From NCBI RefSeq assembly GCF_900313035.1, contig NZ_OMPS01000041.1, positions 248,001-312,000 of the forward strand: a stretch of DNA of 64,000 bases, in the 5' to 3' direction. Each line of letters starts with the position of its first letter. Position 1 is the stretch's first letter. Made by a program: the position numbers and the translations under genes. Positions 47,721 through 57,524 of the stretch are shown here, piece by piece. A model generated the notes under the pieces. That model was not told where the DNA came from and made no database searches. It saw only the letters and a list, made by a program, of their open reading frames with translations. The DNA is from Ruegeria sp. EL01 (GTDB lineage: Bacteria; Pseudomonadota; Alphaproteobacteria; Rhodobacterales; Rhodobacteraceae).

Positions 47721-48680
47721 ATGAACGATGACGACTTAGACCCCCGCACCCGGCGCGATCATGGCGGCGGCCTGGATGGGGCGATCAAACGCTTTGGCGG
47801 AACGCGGGCGGATTGGATAGATCTGTCCACCGGGATCAATCCCCACCCCTATGGCGTCGCGGGGTTACAGGCCTCTGACTGGATGGAACTGCCAGATCAC
47901 GGCGCGTTTGAAAGGCTGACCGATGCCGCGCGTCGGTTCTGGTCTGTCCCAGCAGGTGCTGCGATTTTACCCGCGCCTGGTGCGTCAGCTATCATCGCAC
48001 GCGTTCCAACCCTTGCCACGGCAGGCCGCGTGCAAATCAACACCCCAACCTATAATGAACATGCGGCCGCATTTGCCGCCCAAGGATGGAGCGTTCAGGA
48101 TACTGGTCCTGCCGAGGCGCGTGTCATTGTGCACCCCAACAACCCGGATGGGCGGATCTGGCAGCAGGCAGACGCAAACGCGCCTTTGACAATCATTGAT
48201 GAAAGCTTCTGCGACGTGTCACCCGATGCGTCGTTGATTCATCTGGCTGAGAAATCGGGTGTGGTCGTGTTGAAAAGCTTTGGCAAGTTCTGGGGCCTTG
48301 CCGGGATGCGGCTTGGGTTTGCTATTGGTCGGCCCGAGTTGATAGCGCGCCTCAATGATCTGACCGGGCCCTGGGCTGTTTCAGGGCCAGCTTTGCGGAT
48401 TGGAACTGAAGCCCTGCTGGATACTATCTGGGCCGAGAAAACCCGAACGCAGCTGGCAAAGGATGCAGACCGCTTGGACGCCTTGCTGACGCGTCAAGGT
48501 GCGGCTCTGGTTGGCGGCACATCGCTTTTCCGTCTGTATCAGGTCGACAGCGCCACAGATTGGCAGACCCGGCTGGCCCGCGCCCATATTTGGAGCCGGG
48601 TCTTTCCGTACTCTGCGACCTACCTGCGCCTTGGCCTGCCCCCGACTGACGGGTGGCAGCGGCTGGAGGCCGCGCTTTGA
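47721..48680 (+). CDS. cobC: Threonine-phosphate decarboxylase (cobalamin synthesis)
   Basis: A 319-residue PLP enzyme making (R)-1-amino-2-propanol phosphate for the cobalamin side arm. Recognised from [32 protein letters not shown] and the PLP lysine in [20 protein letters not shown]. The ATG at 47721 is preferred over an in-frame GTG six bases earlier. No cobalamin riboswitch was recognised in the 184-base upstream gap. The next gene, cbiB, overlaps the stop. Confidence 0.92.
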   Translation: MNDDDLDPRTRRDHGGGLDGAIKRFGGTRADWIDLSTGINPHPYGVAGLQASDWMELPDHGAFERLTDAARRFWSVPAGAAILPAPGASAIIARVPTLATAGRVQINTPTYNEHAAAFAAQGWSVQDTGPAEARVIVHPNNPDGRIWQQADANAPLTIIDESFCDVSPDASLIHLAEKSGVVVLKSFGKFWGLAGMRLGFAIGRPELIARLNDLTGPWAVSGPALRIGTEALLDTIWAEKTRTQLAKDADRLDALLTRQGAALVGGTSLFRLYQVDSATDWQTRLARAHIWSRVFPYSATYLRLGLPPTDGWQRLEAAL

Positions 48681-49597
48681 GTGTGGCTCTGCTGCTGGTC
48701 TGCGCCATGTGTCTGGACGCCGCATTAGGGGAACCGGACTGGCTGTGGTCACGCCTGCGCCATCCCGCCGTTCTGATTGGCCAGGGGATCGGCTGGCTGG
48801 AAAAACGGCTCAATCACTCTGGGCAGCGGCGGATCAAAGGTGTTGTCGTTCTGATGCTGTTGGTTTTGGTGGCCTGCGCGCTCGGCCAGTTTCTGACCCT
48901 GTTCGGATCGCTGATCGAGATCATTGTCTGCGCCATCCTGCTGGCGCAGAAATCACTGGTCACCCATGTGCGGGATGTGGGCGACGGGCTGCGCGCGTCG
49001 TTGCCTGAAGGGCGCGCCATGGTTGCCCGGATCGTATCCCGCGATACAACCGATATGTCCGAGACGCAGGTTGCCCGGTCTGCGATCGAAAGCGCCGCCG
49101 AGAACCTGAGCGACGGTGTTGTTGCGCCTGCTTTCTGGTTTCTGATTGCTGGGCTGCCGGGTTTACTTGTGTACAAGGCCGTGAACACCGCCGACAGTAT
49201 GATCGGCTATCGTACCGAGCGGTATCGCGAATTCGGCTGGGCCTCGGCTAGGGTAGACGATCTGCTGAACCTGATACCGGCCCGACTGACCTGCGTGATG
49301 ATCGTCGCGCTGTCCGGTCAGTGGGGACGGTGGTCGGATATTCTGGGCGACGCGCGCAAGCATATCTCGCCCAATGCGGGCTGGCCCGAGGCGGCGATGG
49401 CCCGCGCGCTGAACGTCGCATTGGCCGGGCCCCGCAGCTATGACGGGCAGATGCGTGATCTGGCCTGGGTTAACGGCGACGCCCCGCGCAACATCGGCGC
49501 ATACGAGGTTTTTCGCGCATGCGACATGTTATGGAAGGTCTGGGGGCTTGCACTTGCGCTCTTGTCGGTGTGGGTTGTGATCAACCTGGTTTTCTGA
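48677..49597 (+). CDS. cbiB (cobD): Adenosylcobinamide-phosphate synthase
   Basis: A membrane protein of about 306 residues that attaches the aminopropanol (phosphate) arm to the corrin. It has several membrane helices, the opening [24 protein letters not shown] and [23 protein letters not shown] with the conserved ESxAEN stretch, and [30 protein letters not shown] at 48677 overlaps the cobC stop (TTGA) and is chosen; a GTG at 48683 is also possible. It forms an operon with cobC. Confidence 0.92.
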   Translation: MSVALLLVCAMCLDAALGEPDWLWSRLRHPAVLIGQGIGWLEKRLNHSGQRRIKGVVVLMLLVLVACALGQFLTLFGSLIEIIVCAILLAQKSLVTHVRDVGDGLRASLPEGRAMVARIVSRDTTDMSETQVARSAIESAAENLSDGVVAPAFWFLIAGLPGLLVYKAVNTADSMIGYRTERYREFGWASARVDDLLNLIPARLTCVMIVALSGQWGRWSDILGDARKHISPNAGWPEAAMARALNVALAGPRSYDGQMRDLAWVNGDAPRNIGAYEVFRACDMLWKVWGLALALLSVWVVINLVF

Positions 49598-49612
49598 AGG
49601 ACCCGCCTGCCC

Positions 49613-50776
49613 ATGCGCCTTATCTCTGGCTTTGTTGCCGCCGCCCTGTTCGCCTCACCTGCCCTGTCCCAATGCGGCGGCGGCTTTAATCAGTTTGTCA
49701 AAGGGCTGAAATCCGAAGCGGTGCAACAGGGATACGACAAATCCAGCGTGAATACCTTTTTCAAAGGCGTTCAGCAGGATGGCAAAGTGCTGCAGGCGGA
49801 TCGGGCGCAAGGGGTGTTCCAGAAACCCTTTATCGATTTCTCACGCCGACTGATCTCGCAAAACCGGATCGACCGGGGGCACTCCATGTCCCGCAAGTAC
49901 GACGCGGTGTTTGACCAGATCGAATCGCAGTATGGAATTTCACGCGGTGTTTTGCTGGCTTTCTGGGCCTTTGAAACGGATTATGGCGCGTTTCAGGGCG
50001 ACTTCAACACCCGCAACGCGCTGGTAACACTGGCGCATGACTGCCGCCGCCCCGAGCTGTTCCGCCCTCAGATCTTTGCCGCCGTGGAGTTGTTTGAGCA
50101 GGGCAATTTCGATCCCAACCGCACAACCGGCGCCTGGGCCGGAGAGATTGGCATGGTCCAAATGCTGCCGCGCGACATACTGGAAAATGGCGTCGATGGC
50201 GATGGCGACGGCACGGTGTCGCTGAAAACCTCAGCGCCGGATGCGTTGATGTCGGGGGCAAAGATGCTGTCGCATCTAGGGTGGCAACCCGGTCAGCCTT
50301 GGCTGCAGGAGGTGACGGTGCCTGCCAAGATGGATTGGTCTTTGTCCGGCCCCGGCAAACCGCGTTCGGTATCCGACTGGCAAGCGCTGGGGGTTTCGGC
50401 GCGCGACGGATCCCTGCCCAACCTGCCAGCTTCGCTAATCCTGCCGCAGGGCCACAAGGGACCGGCCTTTCTGGCCTACCCGAATTTCGATGTCTATTTC
50501 GAATGGAACCAGAGCTTCGTCTATGTTCTGACCGCAGCCTACTTCGGAACGCGGCTGGAAGGTGCGCAGGTCTATGATGCGGGCAACCCGGCGCAGGGCT
50601 TGTCCGGGGCGCAAATGAAGCAATTGCAGTCCAAGCTGCAAGGCCGGGGGTATGATGTGGGCAAGATCGACGGCATATTGGGTGCTGGTACACGGGCTGC
50701 GGTGCAGGCTGAGCAAGCCCGGCTGGGCCTGCCCGCCGATGCGTGGCCAACCGCAGAGCTTTTGAACCAGCTGTAA
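49613..50776 (+). CDS. Lytic murein transglycosylase (MltB family) with PG-binding domain
   Basis: A 387-residue exported enzyme with a cleavable signal peptide (ASPALSQ, about residue 20). The lytic transglycosylase domain has the catalytic glutamate in LLAFWAFETDYGAFQGD. The C-terminal ~60 residues form a peptidoglycan-binding domain (QLQSKLQGRGYDVGKIDGIL). It releases anhydromuropeptides during wall turnover. It starts 15 bases after cbiB. Confidence 0.92.
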   Translation: MRLISGFVAAALFASPALSQCGGGFNQFVKGLKSEAVQQGYDKSSVNTFFKGVQQDGKVLQADRAQGVFQKPFIDFSRRLISQNRIDRGHSMSRKYDAVFDQIESQYGISRGVLLAFWAFETDYGAFQGDFNTRNALVTLAHDCRRPELFRPQIFAAVELFEQGNFDPNRTTGAWAGEIGMVQMLPRDILENGVDGDGDGTVSLKTSAPDALMSGAKMLSHLGWQPGQPWLQEVTVPAKMDWSLSGPGKPRSVSDWQALGVSARDGSLPNLPASLILPQGHKGPAFLAYPNFDVYFEWNQSFVYVLTAAYFGTRLEGAQVYDAGNPAQGLSGAQMKQLQSKLQGRGYDVGKIDGILGAGTRAAVQAEQARLGLPADAWPTAELLNQL

Positions 50777-50779
50777 CGG

Positions 50780-51577
50780 CTAGGCGACGTCCGCGCGGCA
50801 GTATTGCGCGTTTGGTTCAAACGGGTGCATTTTCAGGGAACTGCCGCGTGTTTCGATCGCTGTATTGGCCGGAATCTCGGTCCATTCACCGCTATTTGCA
50901 TCCAGCGGCTCGGATGAAACGATGATGCCGTCATCGCAGGTCCTGTAGTGCAGGCTTGGCGCGAAACGGTCCGAGGCGTATCGGGCTGCAAACAGCCGGT
51001 CCCCATCCGACCAACACGCCGCGAACCGAAGATAGGGCAGCGTTCCCCGTTCTCGTGCCAGCGCTTCCACACGTTCGACCGCGCGTTCCATCGCTGCGAG
51101 CGGTTCACCATCCAGACCTTCACCGTGGGCAATCAGGAAAATCGCTTCGCTTTCTGTCGCCCCAAGCCGATGCCCGTACAGATCTGCAGGGATCATCCCA
51201 TCCAATTCCTGGCGGATACGGTCATGGCCGCCGGCCTACCCGTTATGCATAAAGCTCCATTTTCCAACGCCAAAGGGATGGCAGTTGTTGCGCGACGTGG
51301 CCGTGCCCGTGGACGCGCGGACATGCGCCAGGAACAGATGCGACTGGGTGTGGTGTGTCAGCTGCTTGAGGTTGGCATCTGACCAAGCTGGGTTCGTATC
51401 CTTATAAAAACACGGCGTCGTGCGGTCAGAGTACCAAGCAAGACCAAACCCATCCGCGTTGATCGGCGTTTTTCCGATTAGGGCATTCCGGCTTTGAATG
51501 ACAAGCGATTGCTCCTGGTTCATTACAAGTTCGTCCAGATAGCGTTTTGCGCCCACCCAAGCCAGAAATCGGCACAT
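50780..51577 (-). pseudogene. Class II glutamine amidotransferase interrupted by an in-frame amber codon
   Basis: A YafJ/EgtC-like amidotransferase gene of 266 codons with one internal stop. The N-terminal part has the nucleophile Cys2 (MCRFLAWVG) and ends FMHNG at codon 113. Codon 114 is TAG (51236-51238). The reading frame then continues without shift as AGGHDRIRQELDGMIPADLYG to the natural end. Homologues have FMHNGQ at this point, so CAG (Gln) to TAG by a single C-to-T change is the simplest explanation. Either an inactivated gene or a sequencing error. Confidence 0.88.
51236..51238 (-). other. In-frame amber codon
   Basis: TAG between FMHNG and AGGHDRI in the amidotransferase. The two flanking open segments are in the same frame, so this is a nonsense mutation and not a frameshift. 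Confidence 0.9.
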
Positions 51578-51710
51578 CAGCCTTACCCCACATGTTGTTT
51601 CAGGTTTGCAGCAATATGCCCGTCAAACGGGCGAAATAGTCACCAATTTTTGTCAGGATTTTTACATATTTCTATCGTTTGATAGCGCAAAAGGCCATTT
51701 TTTCGACTAA

Positions 51711-52061
51711 TTACTCGGGCCGCACCGGAAAGCGCTCACCCTTTGCATTTATCAAGATCAAACGGTCGCTGCTGCGCACATATAGGTCACAACGATTGAA
51801 CCCGTTGCGGTACTGGATGCAGACGCTGCCATCCTCGGCAATACTATAAGTTCCGAATGCAGATTCTCCACTGGCATAAGTGTAGGAATAGGCTCCACCC
51901 GCTGAAAACTTTGATTGACCATCGTCGTAGAATGTCAGTGTACGGCCTGCCAATCCGTCCAACTCTTGCGGGTTCAGCGGCATGTCACCGGGTTTGGTCA
52001 ACCACTCGGCAGCCCCAAGCGGCGTGGCAACAAACATAGCGAGGATAAGCAATCGGATCAT
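51711..52061 (-). CDS. Small secreted protein of unknown function
   Basis: A 116-residue protein with a clear signal peptide (LLILAMFVATPLGAAE) and a beta-rich, soluble mature part. The region FYDDGQSKFSAGGAYSYTYASGE followed by a Cys pair (CIQYRNGFNRC) suggests a small disulfide-bonded barrel similar in shape to other short periplasmic proteins in this clade. I cannot name a family. It is 54 bases upstream of smc on the same strand. Confidence 0.75.
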   Translation of the reverse strand: MIRLLILAMFVATPLGAAEWLTKPGDMPLNPQELDGLAGRTLTFYDDGQSKFSAGGAYSYTYASGESAFGTYSIAEDGSVCIQYRNGFNRCDLYVRSSDRLILINAKGERFPVRPE

Positions 52062-52115
52062 ACCGCCACCCTAACCCGGTCTACGGCAAAACGGGCATAA
52101 CGTTGCAGTGATCGA

Positions 52116-55100
52116 TCAGGCGACCATCTGCTCGGCTTTCTTCAGGTCGACCGAGACCAACTGACTGACGCCCTGTTCCTGCATCGTCACACCGAACAAA
52201 CGGTCCATCCGCGCCATCGTCACTGCGTGGTGGGTGATGATCAGAAAGCGCGTGTCCGTCTGGCGGCACATCTCATCCAACAGATCGCAGAAGCGGGTGA
52301 CGTTGGCGTCATCCAGGGGCGCGTCGACCTCGTCCAGCACACAGATTGGCGCGGGGTTGGCGAGGAAGACGCCAAAGATCAGCGCCGTGGCCGTCAGGGT
52401 TTGTTCACCGCCTGACAGCAGGCTGAGGGTCGAGAGTTTCTTGCCCGGTGGCTGGCACATGATCTCAAGGCCCGCATCCAGCGGATCGTCGCTTTCGACC
52501 ATGACCAGATTGGCCTCACCACCCCCGAACAGGTGCTTGAACAGCATGGCGAAGTTCGAGTTCACCTGCTCAAACGCCGTCAACAGACGCTCGCGGCCTT
52601 CGCGGTTGAGGCTGGCGATGCCGCTGCGCAGGGCTTTGATCGCCTCTTCCAGGTCAGCCTTTTCGCTGCTCAGGTTGTCGAATTCTTCCTGAACCTCTTT
52701 GGCATCTTCTTCCGCCCGCAAGTTCACCGCACCCATGGCATCACGCTGGCGTTTGTGGCGGTTCACTTCCGCTTCGAGCGCATCGGCGTCGGGCATCTGA
52801 TCCGGGTTCACATCCAGTTGGTTCAGCAGTTGATTGGGTGTCAGTTGCTGGTCTTCCGCAATACGTTCGGCAGCGGCCACGACACTTTCCTTGGCGGCGT
52901 CACAGCGCGCTTCCGCCGCAGCCCGGGTTTCGCGCGCTTCCGAGGCCAGACGCTCAGCTTCTCGCTCGGCCAACACAACCTCGCGCTGCTGTGTTTCGGC
53001 CAGGGACAGCTTGTCGGCGGCCTCGGCGCGGCGGGCTTCAGCCGTTTCGATCAGCTCGTTCAACTCTTCGCGCGCTTCGGCGATTTCGCTGGGCGCGGCC
53101 ATCGCCTCGGTCAGTTCCTCTTCGGAGCTTTCCTTGCGTTCGGCCAGTTCCGAAATGCGCTTTTCGGCCGTTTCCAACCGGTGCCGCCAGCCGCTGAGGT
53201 CTTTCGTCACCTCTTGATTCCGCCGGGTGCGGGCCTCGGCTTCGCGGCGCAGCTCATCATGGGTCGAGCGGTGGGTCAGCATCGTGATCCGCGCGGCCTC
53301 GACCGTTTGCTTTATGTCTTCAACCTGCGCGCGGGCGCTATCAAGATCGCCCAAGCCTGTCAGCGCGCCCTCGGCCTCGCGCAGTTGCGCACGGGCGGAC
53401 ATGGCGTCTTCCTTGTGGCGGTCCACGGCAAGGGTCAGGTTTTCGAGCTTGCCTTGTGCCAGATTGCGATCCGCTTCGGCCCGGCTGAGCGCGCGGGCCG
53501 TTTCGGCCATACGCTGATCAGCAGCCCTGCGCGCCTCGCGCGCGCGGCGGTCAGCTTCGGTGACTTCCGACAGTTGCTGCGACAGCGCCTCATGCGCGGC
53601 GCGGGCGCCACCGGCCTGTGCTTCGGTGCGGGTCAGTTCTTGTTTCAGCGCTTCGAGCTTGTTGAGCTGTTCCAGCCGCAGGGCAGCTGCACTTGGTGCA
53701 TCCTCGGCCCAGGCGCGGAACCCGTCCCAACGCCACAGATCGCCGGACCGCGAGACCAGACGCTGTCCCGGCTTCAACGCGGCCTGCAATCGTGCGCCCT
53801 GATCCGCGTCGATCAGCCCGATCTGCGCGATCCGGCGGCTGAGGCGATCAGGACCCGAGACATGCAGGGCCAGGGGCTCCGCCCCGTCCGGCAGTGATTG
53901 GTCGGCGTCATAGCCGGCCATTTGAACCCAGCCAGACGGGCCATCACCTTCGACCAGCGGCGCGCGCAGATCGTCAGCGAGTGCCGCGCCCAGTGCCTTT
54001 TCATATCCGGGCGCCACACGCAGCATATCAAGCACCTGCCCACCCTCAGCAGTATCGCGTTCTACCAATTTCGCCAGCGCCGTGGTCTCGGCGCGGATCG
54101 CGCCCAACTCGCCTTCGGCCTCAGACCGTTGCGCCCGCGCCTCGGCTTCGCGGGCTTGCGTTTCGTTGCGCAATTCATCTGCGGCGGCCAGTGCTTCTTC
54201 GGCAGCTTCTGCTGCTTCGCGGGCTTCTTCTTCGCCATCTTGCGCGGTGTCAAACGCCTCGCTGGCGCGGGTCAACGCGCCGCGTGCCTCTTCCACCGCA
54301 GTCCGCGCCTTGACCTCTTCACCTTCCGAACGGTCCAGCGTCTTGCGACTGTCCTCGACCAGACGTTGCGCCGACTGGTGGCGCGCAACAAGGCGGGCTG
54401 TATCTTCGGTTTCCTGCGACAGATGATCTTCGCGTTCCTGCAGGATCGAGGCCGCCTCGCGTGCGACTTCTGCAGCTTCGGCCACTTTATCCTCGTGCCC
54501 TTCGGCCGCCTTGGCCAGTTCGCGCGCTTCCCATTCCAGCCGTTCGATCATCTCGCCCGCGTCGCGGTTCAGCCCGGTTTCACGTTCGATATCGTTGCCG
54601 AGCTGTTGAATACGATTGGTCAGTGTCTCGATCGTCTGACGCGCACGGGTCTCCTGATCAGACATCTGGTCGCGCTGCACCTGATGGCGTTGCAGGACGG
54701 CGGCGGCGATAGCCTCTTCTTCGCGCAGGGGCGGCAGGGCCTCTTCGATCTCAACCCGTTTGGCACCGGCAGCGCGGGCCTCAGCCTCGGCGCGCGAGGC
54801 TTCGGTGATCCGTTCGCGCAGCTTGTCTTCGGCCTGCTGGCGGGCCATATCGGCCTCCTTCCAGCGACGGTAAAGCAACATTCCCTCGGCCTGCCGCAGC
54901 TGCTCACCAATCTCACGGTAGCGCGCGGCCTGACGAGCCTGACGGGCGAGCTGCGCCAACTGCGTCCCCAACTGCTCCAACACGTCGTCAACCCGGGTCA
55001 GGTTGGATTCTGTGCCCTTCAGTTTCAGTTCCGCTTCGTGGCGTCGCTGATACAGACCTGAAATTCCCGCAGCTTCTTCCAGAATACGACGACGAGAGCG

Positions 55101-55571
55101 GGGTTTGGCATTGATCAACTCAGCAATGCGGTTCTGCCCGACCAACGCGGGCGAGTGCGCGCCCGTCGAGGCATCGGCAAACAACATCTGAACATCGCGG
55201 GCGCGGACGTCCTTGCCATTGGTCTTGTAGGCGCTGCCCACATCGCGGGTGATGCGGCGCACAATCTCAAGCTGGTCACTGTCGTTAAAACCTGAGGGGG
55301 CCAACCGTTCCGAGTTGTCCATGGTCAGGACAACCTCGGCAAAGTTGCGGGCCGGACGGGTGGCTGCGCCCGCAAAGATCACATCTTCCATCGCGCCGCC
55401 ACGCATGGATTTGGGGCGATTTTCGCCCATGGCCCAGCGCAGAGCCTCCAGCAAGTTGGACTTGCCGCAGCCATTTGGGCCCACCACACCGGTCAACCCG
55501 TCCGCGATGATCAGATCGGTCGGGTCAACAAAGCTTTTGAAGCCGGTCAGTTTGAGTTTGCTAAAGCGCAA
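52116..55571 (-). CDS. smc: Chromosome segregation protein SMC
   Basis: A 1151-residue SMC ATPase. The N-terminal head has Walker A GPNGCGKS (about residues 32-39), followed by two long coiled coils flanking a hinge (about residues 510-640, VAPGYEKALGAALADDLRAP). The C-terminal head has the signature LSLLSGGEQTLTATALIF and Walker B CVLDEVDAPLDD. It condenses and aligns the chromosome with ScpA and ScpB. The start codon is TTG, with no obvious ribosome site nearby; an ATG 16 bases upstream is out of frame. Confidence 0.97.
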   Translation of the reverse strand: MRFSKLKLTGFKSFVDPTDLIIADGLTGVVGPNGCGKSNLLEALRWAMGENRPKSMRGGAMEDVIFAGAATRPARNFAEVVLTMDNSERLAPSGFNDSDQLEIVRRITRDVGSAYKTNGKDVRARDVQMLFADASTGAHSPALVGQNRIAELINAKPRSRRRILEEAAGISGLYQRRHEAELKLKGTESNLTRVDDVLEQLGTQLAQLARQARQAARYREIGEQLRQAEGMLLYRRWKEADMARQQAEDKLRERITEASRAEAEARAAGAKRVEIEEALPPLREEEAIAAAVLQRHQVQRDQMSDQETRARQTIETLTNRIQQLGNDIERETGLNRDAGEMIERLEWEARELAKAAEGHEDKVAEAAEVAREAASILQEREDHLSQETEDTARLVARHQSAQRLVEDSRKTLDRSEGEEVKARTAVEEARGALTRASEAFDTAQDGEEEAREAAEAAEEALAAADELRNETQAREAEARAQRSEAEGELGAIRAETTALAKLVERDTAEGGQVLDMLRVAPGYEKALGAALADDLRAPLVEGDGPSGWVQMAGYDADQSLPDGAEPLALHVSGPDRLSRRIAQIGLIDADQGARLQAALKPGQRLVSRSGDLWRWDGFRAWAEDAPSAAALRLEQLNKLEALKQELTRTEAQAGGARAAHEALSQQLSEVTEADRRAREARRAADQRMAETARALSRAEADRNLAQGKLENLTLAVDRHKEDAMSARAQLREAEGALTGLGDLDSARAQVEDIKQTVEAARITMLTHRSTHDELRREAEARTRRNQEVTKDLSGWRHRLETAEKRISELAERKESSEEELTEAMAAPSEIAEAREELNELIETAEARRAEAADKLSLAETQQREVVLAEREAERLASEARETRAAAEARCDAAKESVVAAAERIAEDQQLTPNQLLNQLDVNPDQMPDADALEAEVNRHKRQRDAMGAVNLRAEEDAKEVQEEFDNLSSEKADLEEAIKALRSGIASLNREGRERLLTAFEQVNSNFAMLFKHLFGGGEANLVMVESDDPLDAGLEIMCQPPGKKLSTLSLLSGGEQTLTATALIFGVFLANPAPICVLDEVDAPLDDANVTRFCDLLDEMCRQTDTRFLIITHHAVTMARMDRLFGVTMQEQGVSQLVSVDLKKAEQMVA

Positions 55572-55708
55572 AGGCGGCGGATCCCATGATTCCTACGTCA
55601 AAGAAGTCTGCGCAAGGGATTGGGGTGAGTCAACGAAGATACGCAGGATATGGGATATTGAGCCGAGTTATCCACAACATCTTGGCGATATGAGCAGGAA
55701 AACGCGGT

Positions 55709-56116
55709 TCAATAAGGTGTGCATTCAAACACCTGGTACCCATCATTCTTGCCATCACCTTCGTAAAGGCCAAAGTCGATACATTCGTAGTTTGGTGTCG
55801 ACACGGCCGTCAGCAATAACTGTTCCCCCGCCCTACGATCACAACCCAAGACCCCAACGGTCACCGCTGCGTCGCCTAGTACATCCAGTATCGGACAGCC
55901 CGACACCTGAGCCATCGCCAATGCCGCCCGGTCGCGAATTGGCCCGAGCCTCGGGGCGTACTGAGAGTTCACGCGCACCGCCTCAGCCAGTTCGCCGCGT
56001 ACACGTATGTCGAACACGCTGCCGTTGACGGCCACGCGGGTTGCGGGCACGTCGTGGAAATGGGGCGTGCCCGCGGAACATGCGGTCAACAGCAGAGGGG
56101 CGAGAAACCGGATCAT
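55709..56116 (-). CDS. Putative lipoprotein of unknown function
   Basis: A 135-residue protein starting MIRFLAPLLLTACSAG at 56116; the signal ends in a lipobox (LTAC). The mature part contains three further cysteines (SGCPILD, LGCDRRAG, NYECIDF) and ends FECTPY. I do not recognise a family. Same strand and upstream of smc, 137 bases away. Confidence 0.78.
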   Translation of the reverse strand: MIRFLAPLLLTACSAGTPHFHDVPATRVAVNGSVFDIRVRGELAEAVRVNSQYAPRLGPIRDRAALAMAQVSGCPILDVLGDAAVTVGVLGCDRRAGEQLLLTAVSTPNYECIDFGLYEGDGKNDGYQVFECTPY

Positions 56117-56174
56117 GCTGCAGCTTTGCGGCAATTTGGTTAACAGAACCTTTCCGGTTTTCTGGTTCCTACGG

Positions 56175-57374
56175 TCAGGTCCGCAACAGATCGCCCAGCC
56201 GGCGCACCCCTTCTCGAATCTTCTCCTCGTCGGAATTCGAAAAGCTCAGCCGAATGGTATTGGAGCCGCTTTGGTCGGGGTGGAACGCTCGACCGGGAAC
56301 AAAGGCAACCTTGACCGTATCCAGCGCACGCGCCAGCAGATCAGCCCCGCTGATCCCTTTGGGCAAGGTCACCCAGACAAACATGCCGCCTTCGGGTTTG
56401 GTCCATTCCACGCCGTCCGGCATGTACTGTTCCAGGGCCGACAACATCGCATCCCTTCGGGATCGGTAGGCCGTCCGCAACATCGACACATGCGTGTCAA
56501 AGCAGGTCTGTGCCACCTGATGCACCGCCATCTGATTGATGGTAGCTGAATGCAGATCCGACGCTTGTTTCATCAAAACCAATTGCGAAATAACCGGCTT
56601 GGCGGCGACCACCCAGCCTACGCGCAACCCCGGTGACAGCGTTTTGGAAAAGCTGCCACAATAGATGGTCCTGCACGCCTCGATCGATCCCTTTCGGGAC
56701 AGTTCCAATGCCAGAATAGGCGGGATCGGCGCGCCGTCATACCGAAGGGCCTGATAGGCACCATCCTCGATCACCGCACAGTTCAGGTCTTCGGCCAGAT
56801 CGAGCACGGCTTCTCGCCCCCGCAAGTCGACGGTTTCACCTGTTGGGTTAGCAAAATCTGCCGAGAGATAGGCAAACTTGACAGCACCATCGCCGGCCGC
56901 CGCCGTGTATTCCGCAGCGCGCCGGTTGCCATTGATACTCAGTTGATCAAAGCGCGGTTCATACGCGTCAAACGCATTGATCGCGCCGAGATAGGTGGGC
57001 CAGCCCACCAAAGCGGTATCACCAGGCGACAAGAACAGCTTACCCAGATAGTCCAGCGCCTGCTGAGACCCCGACGTGATCAGCACATTGTCGATGCCAC
57101 ACTCCACACCAATCTGCCGCATATGATCCACCAGCCACTGACGCAAAGGGGCATACCCTTCGCTGACGGAGTACTGCAGGGCCTGGTCCTTGCTCTCGGA
57201 TCCGAGCGCTGTCTGATAGGCTTTAGCGAACTCCTCCGCCGGAAAAAGCTTGGGGTCCGGGATCCCTCCGGCAAACGAAATGATGCCGGGTTGGTCGAGC
57301 AGTTTAAGCAGCTCGCGGATCTCCGACGCCTTCATCCGAGAGGTCCGGGTGGCATATAGTGGGTGCAGGGACAT
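56175..57374 (-). CDS. PLP-dependent aminotransferase (2-aminoadipate aminotransferase-like)
   Basis: A 399-residue class I/II aminotransferase without a DNA-binding domain, of the kind related to LysN and to the C-terminal half of MocR regulators. Markers are IISFAGGIPDPKLFP, LITSGSQQALDYLGKLFL, YLSADFANPTGETV, the PLP lysine in YCGSFSKTLSPGLRVGW and the final NTIRLSFSNSDEEKI. Substrate unknown. Divergent from a GntR/FadR regulator, which probably controls it through the inverted repeats in the 150-base gap. Confidence 0.9.
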   Translation of the reverse strand: MSLHPLYATRTSRMKASEIRELLKLLDQPGIISFAGGIPDPKLFPAEEFAKAYQTALGSESKDQALQYSVSEGYAPLRQWLVDHMRQIGVECGIDNVLITSGSQQALDYLGKLFLSPGDTALVGWPTYLGAINAFDAYEPRFDQLSINGNRRAAEYTAAAGDGAVKFAYLSADFANPTGETVDLRGREAVLDLAEDLNCAVIEDGAYQALRYDGAPIPPILALELSRKGSIEACRTIYCGSFSKTLSPGLRVGWVVAAKPVISQLVLMKQASDLHSATINQMAVHQVAQTCFDTHVSMLRTAYRSRRDAMLSALEQYMPDGVEWTKPEGGMFVWVTLPKGISGADLLARALDTVKVAFVPGRAFHPDQSGSNTIRLSFSNSDEEKIREGVRRLGDLLRT

Positions 57375-57427
57375 GAGGCTCCTCCGATCTCAATTCGGGG
57401 CAGCCTAGGCACGCGCACAATAAAGTC

Positions 57428-57447
57428 AACATTGCTGACCCAATGTT
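57428..57447. promoter_or_regulatory. Inverted repeat AACATTG-N6-CAATGTT
   Basis: Perfect 7-bp arms, centred 63 bases upstream of the aminotransferase start. Candidate operator for the divergent GntR regulator or a promoter-overlapping element. Confidence 0.5.
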
Positions 57448-57490
57448 TCAATCGATGTGACCCGTCCTTCTTGAATACGGTCGGATTACG

Positions 57491-57509
57491 TGGTCATATG
57501 ATTTGACCA
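57491..57509. promoter_or_regulatory. GntR/FadR-type operator candidate TGGTCA-N7-TGACCA
   Basis: Perfect 6-bp arms with a 7-base spacer, ending 16 bases before the GntR start. The TGGTC...GACCA shape fits FadR-subfamily operators and suggests autoregulation. Confidence 0.6.
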
Positions 57510-57524
57510 ATTTCGGAAATCACC

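Noticed and set aside
51205-51240. A frameshift in the amidotransferase gene
   Set aside because: Both segments share the same frame; only a TAG separates them, so it is a nonsense change.
52533-55061. Two long plus-strand frames opposite smc
   Set aside because: They mirror the coiled-coil codons of smc and have no domain of their own.
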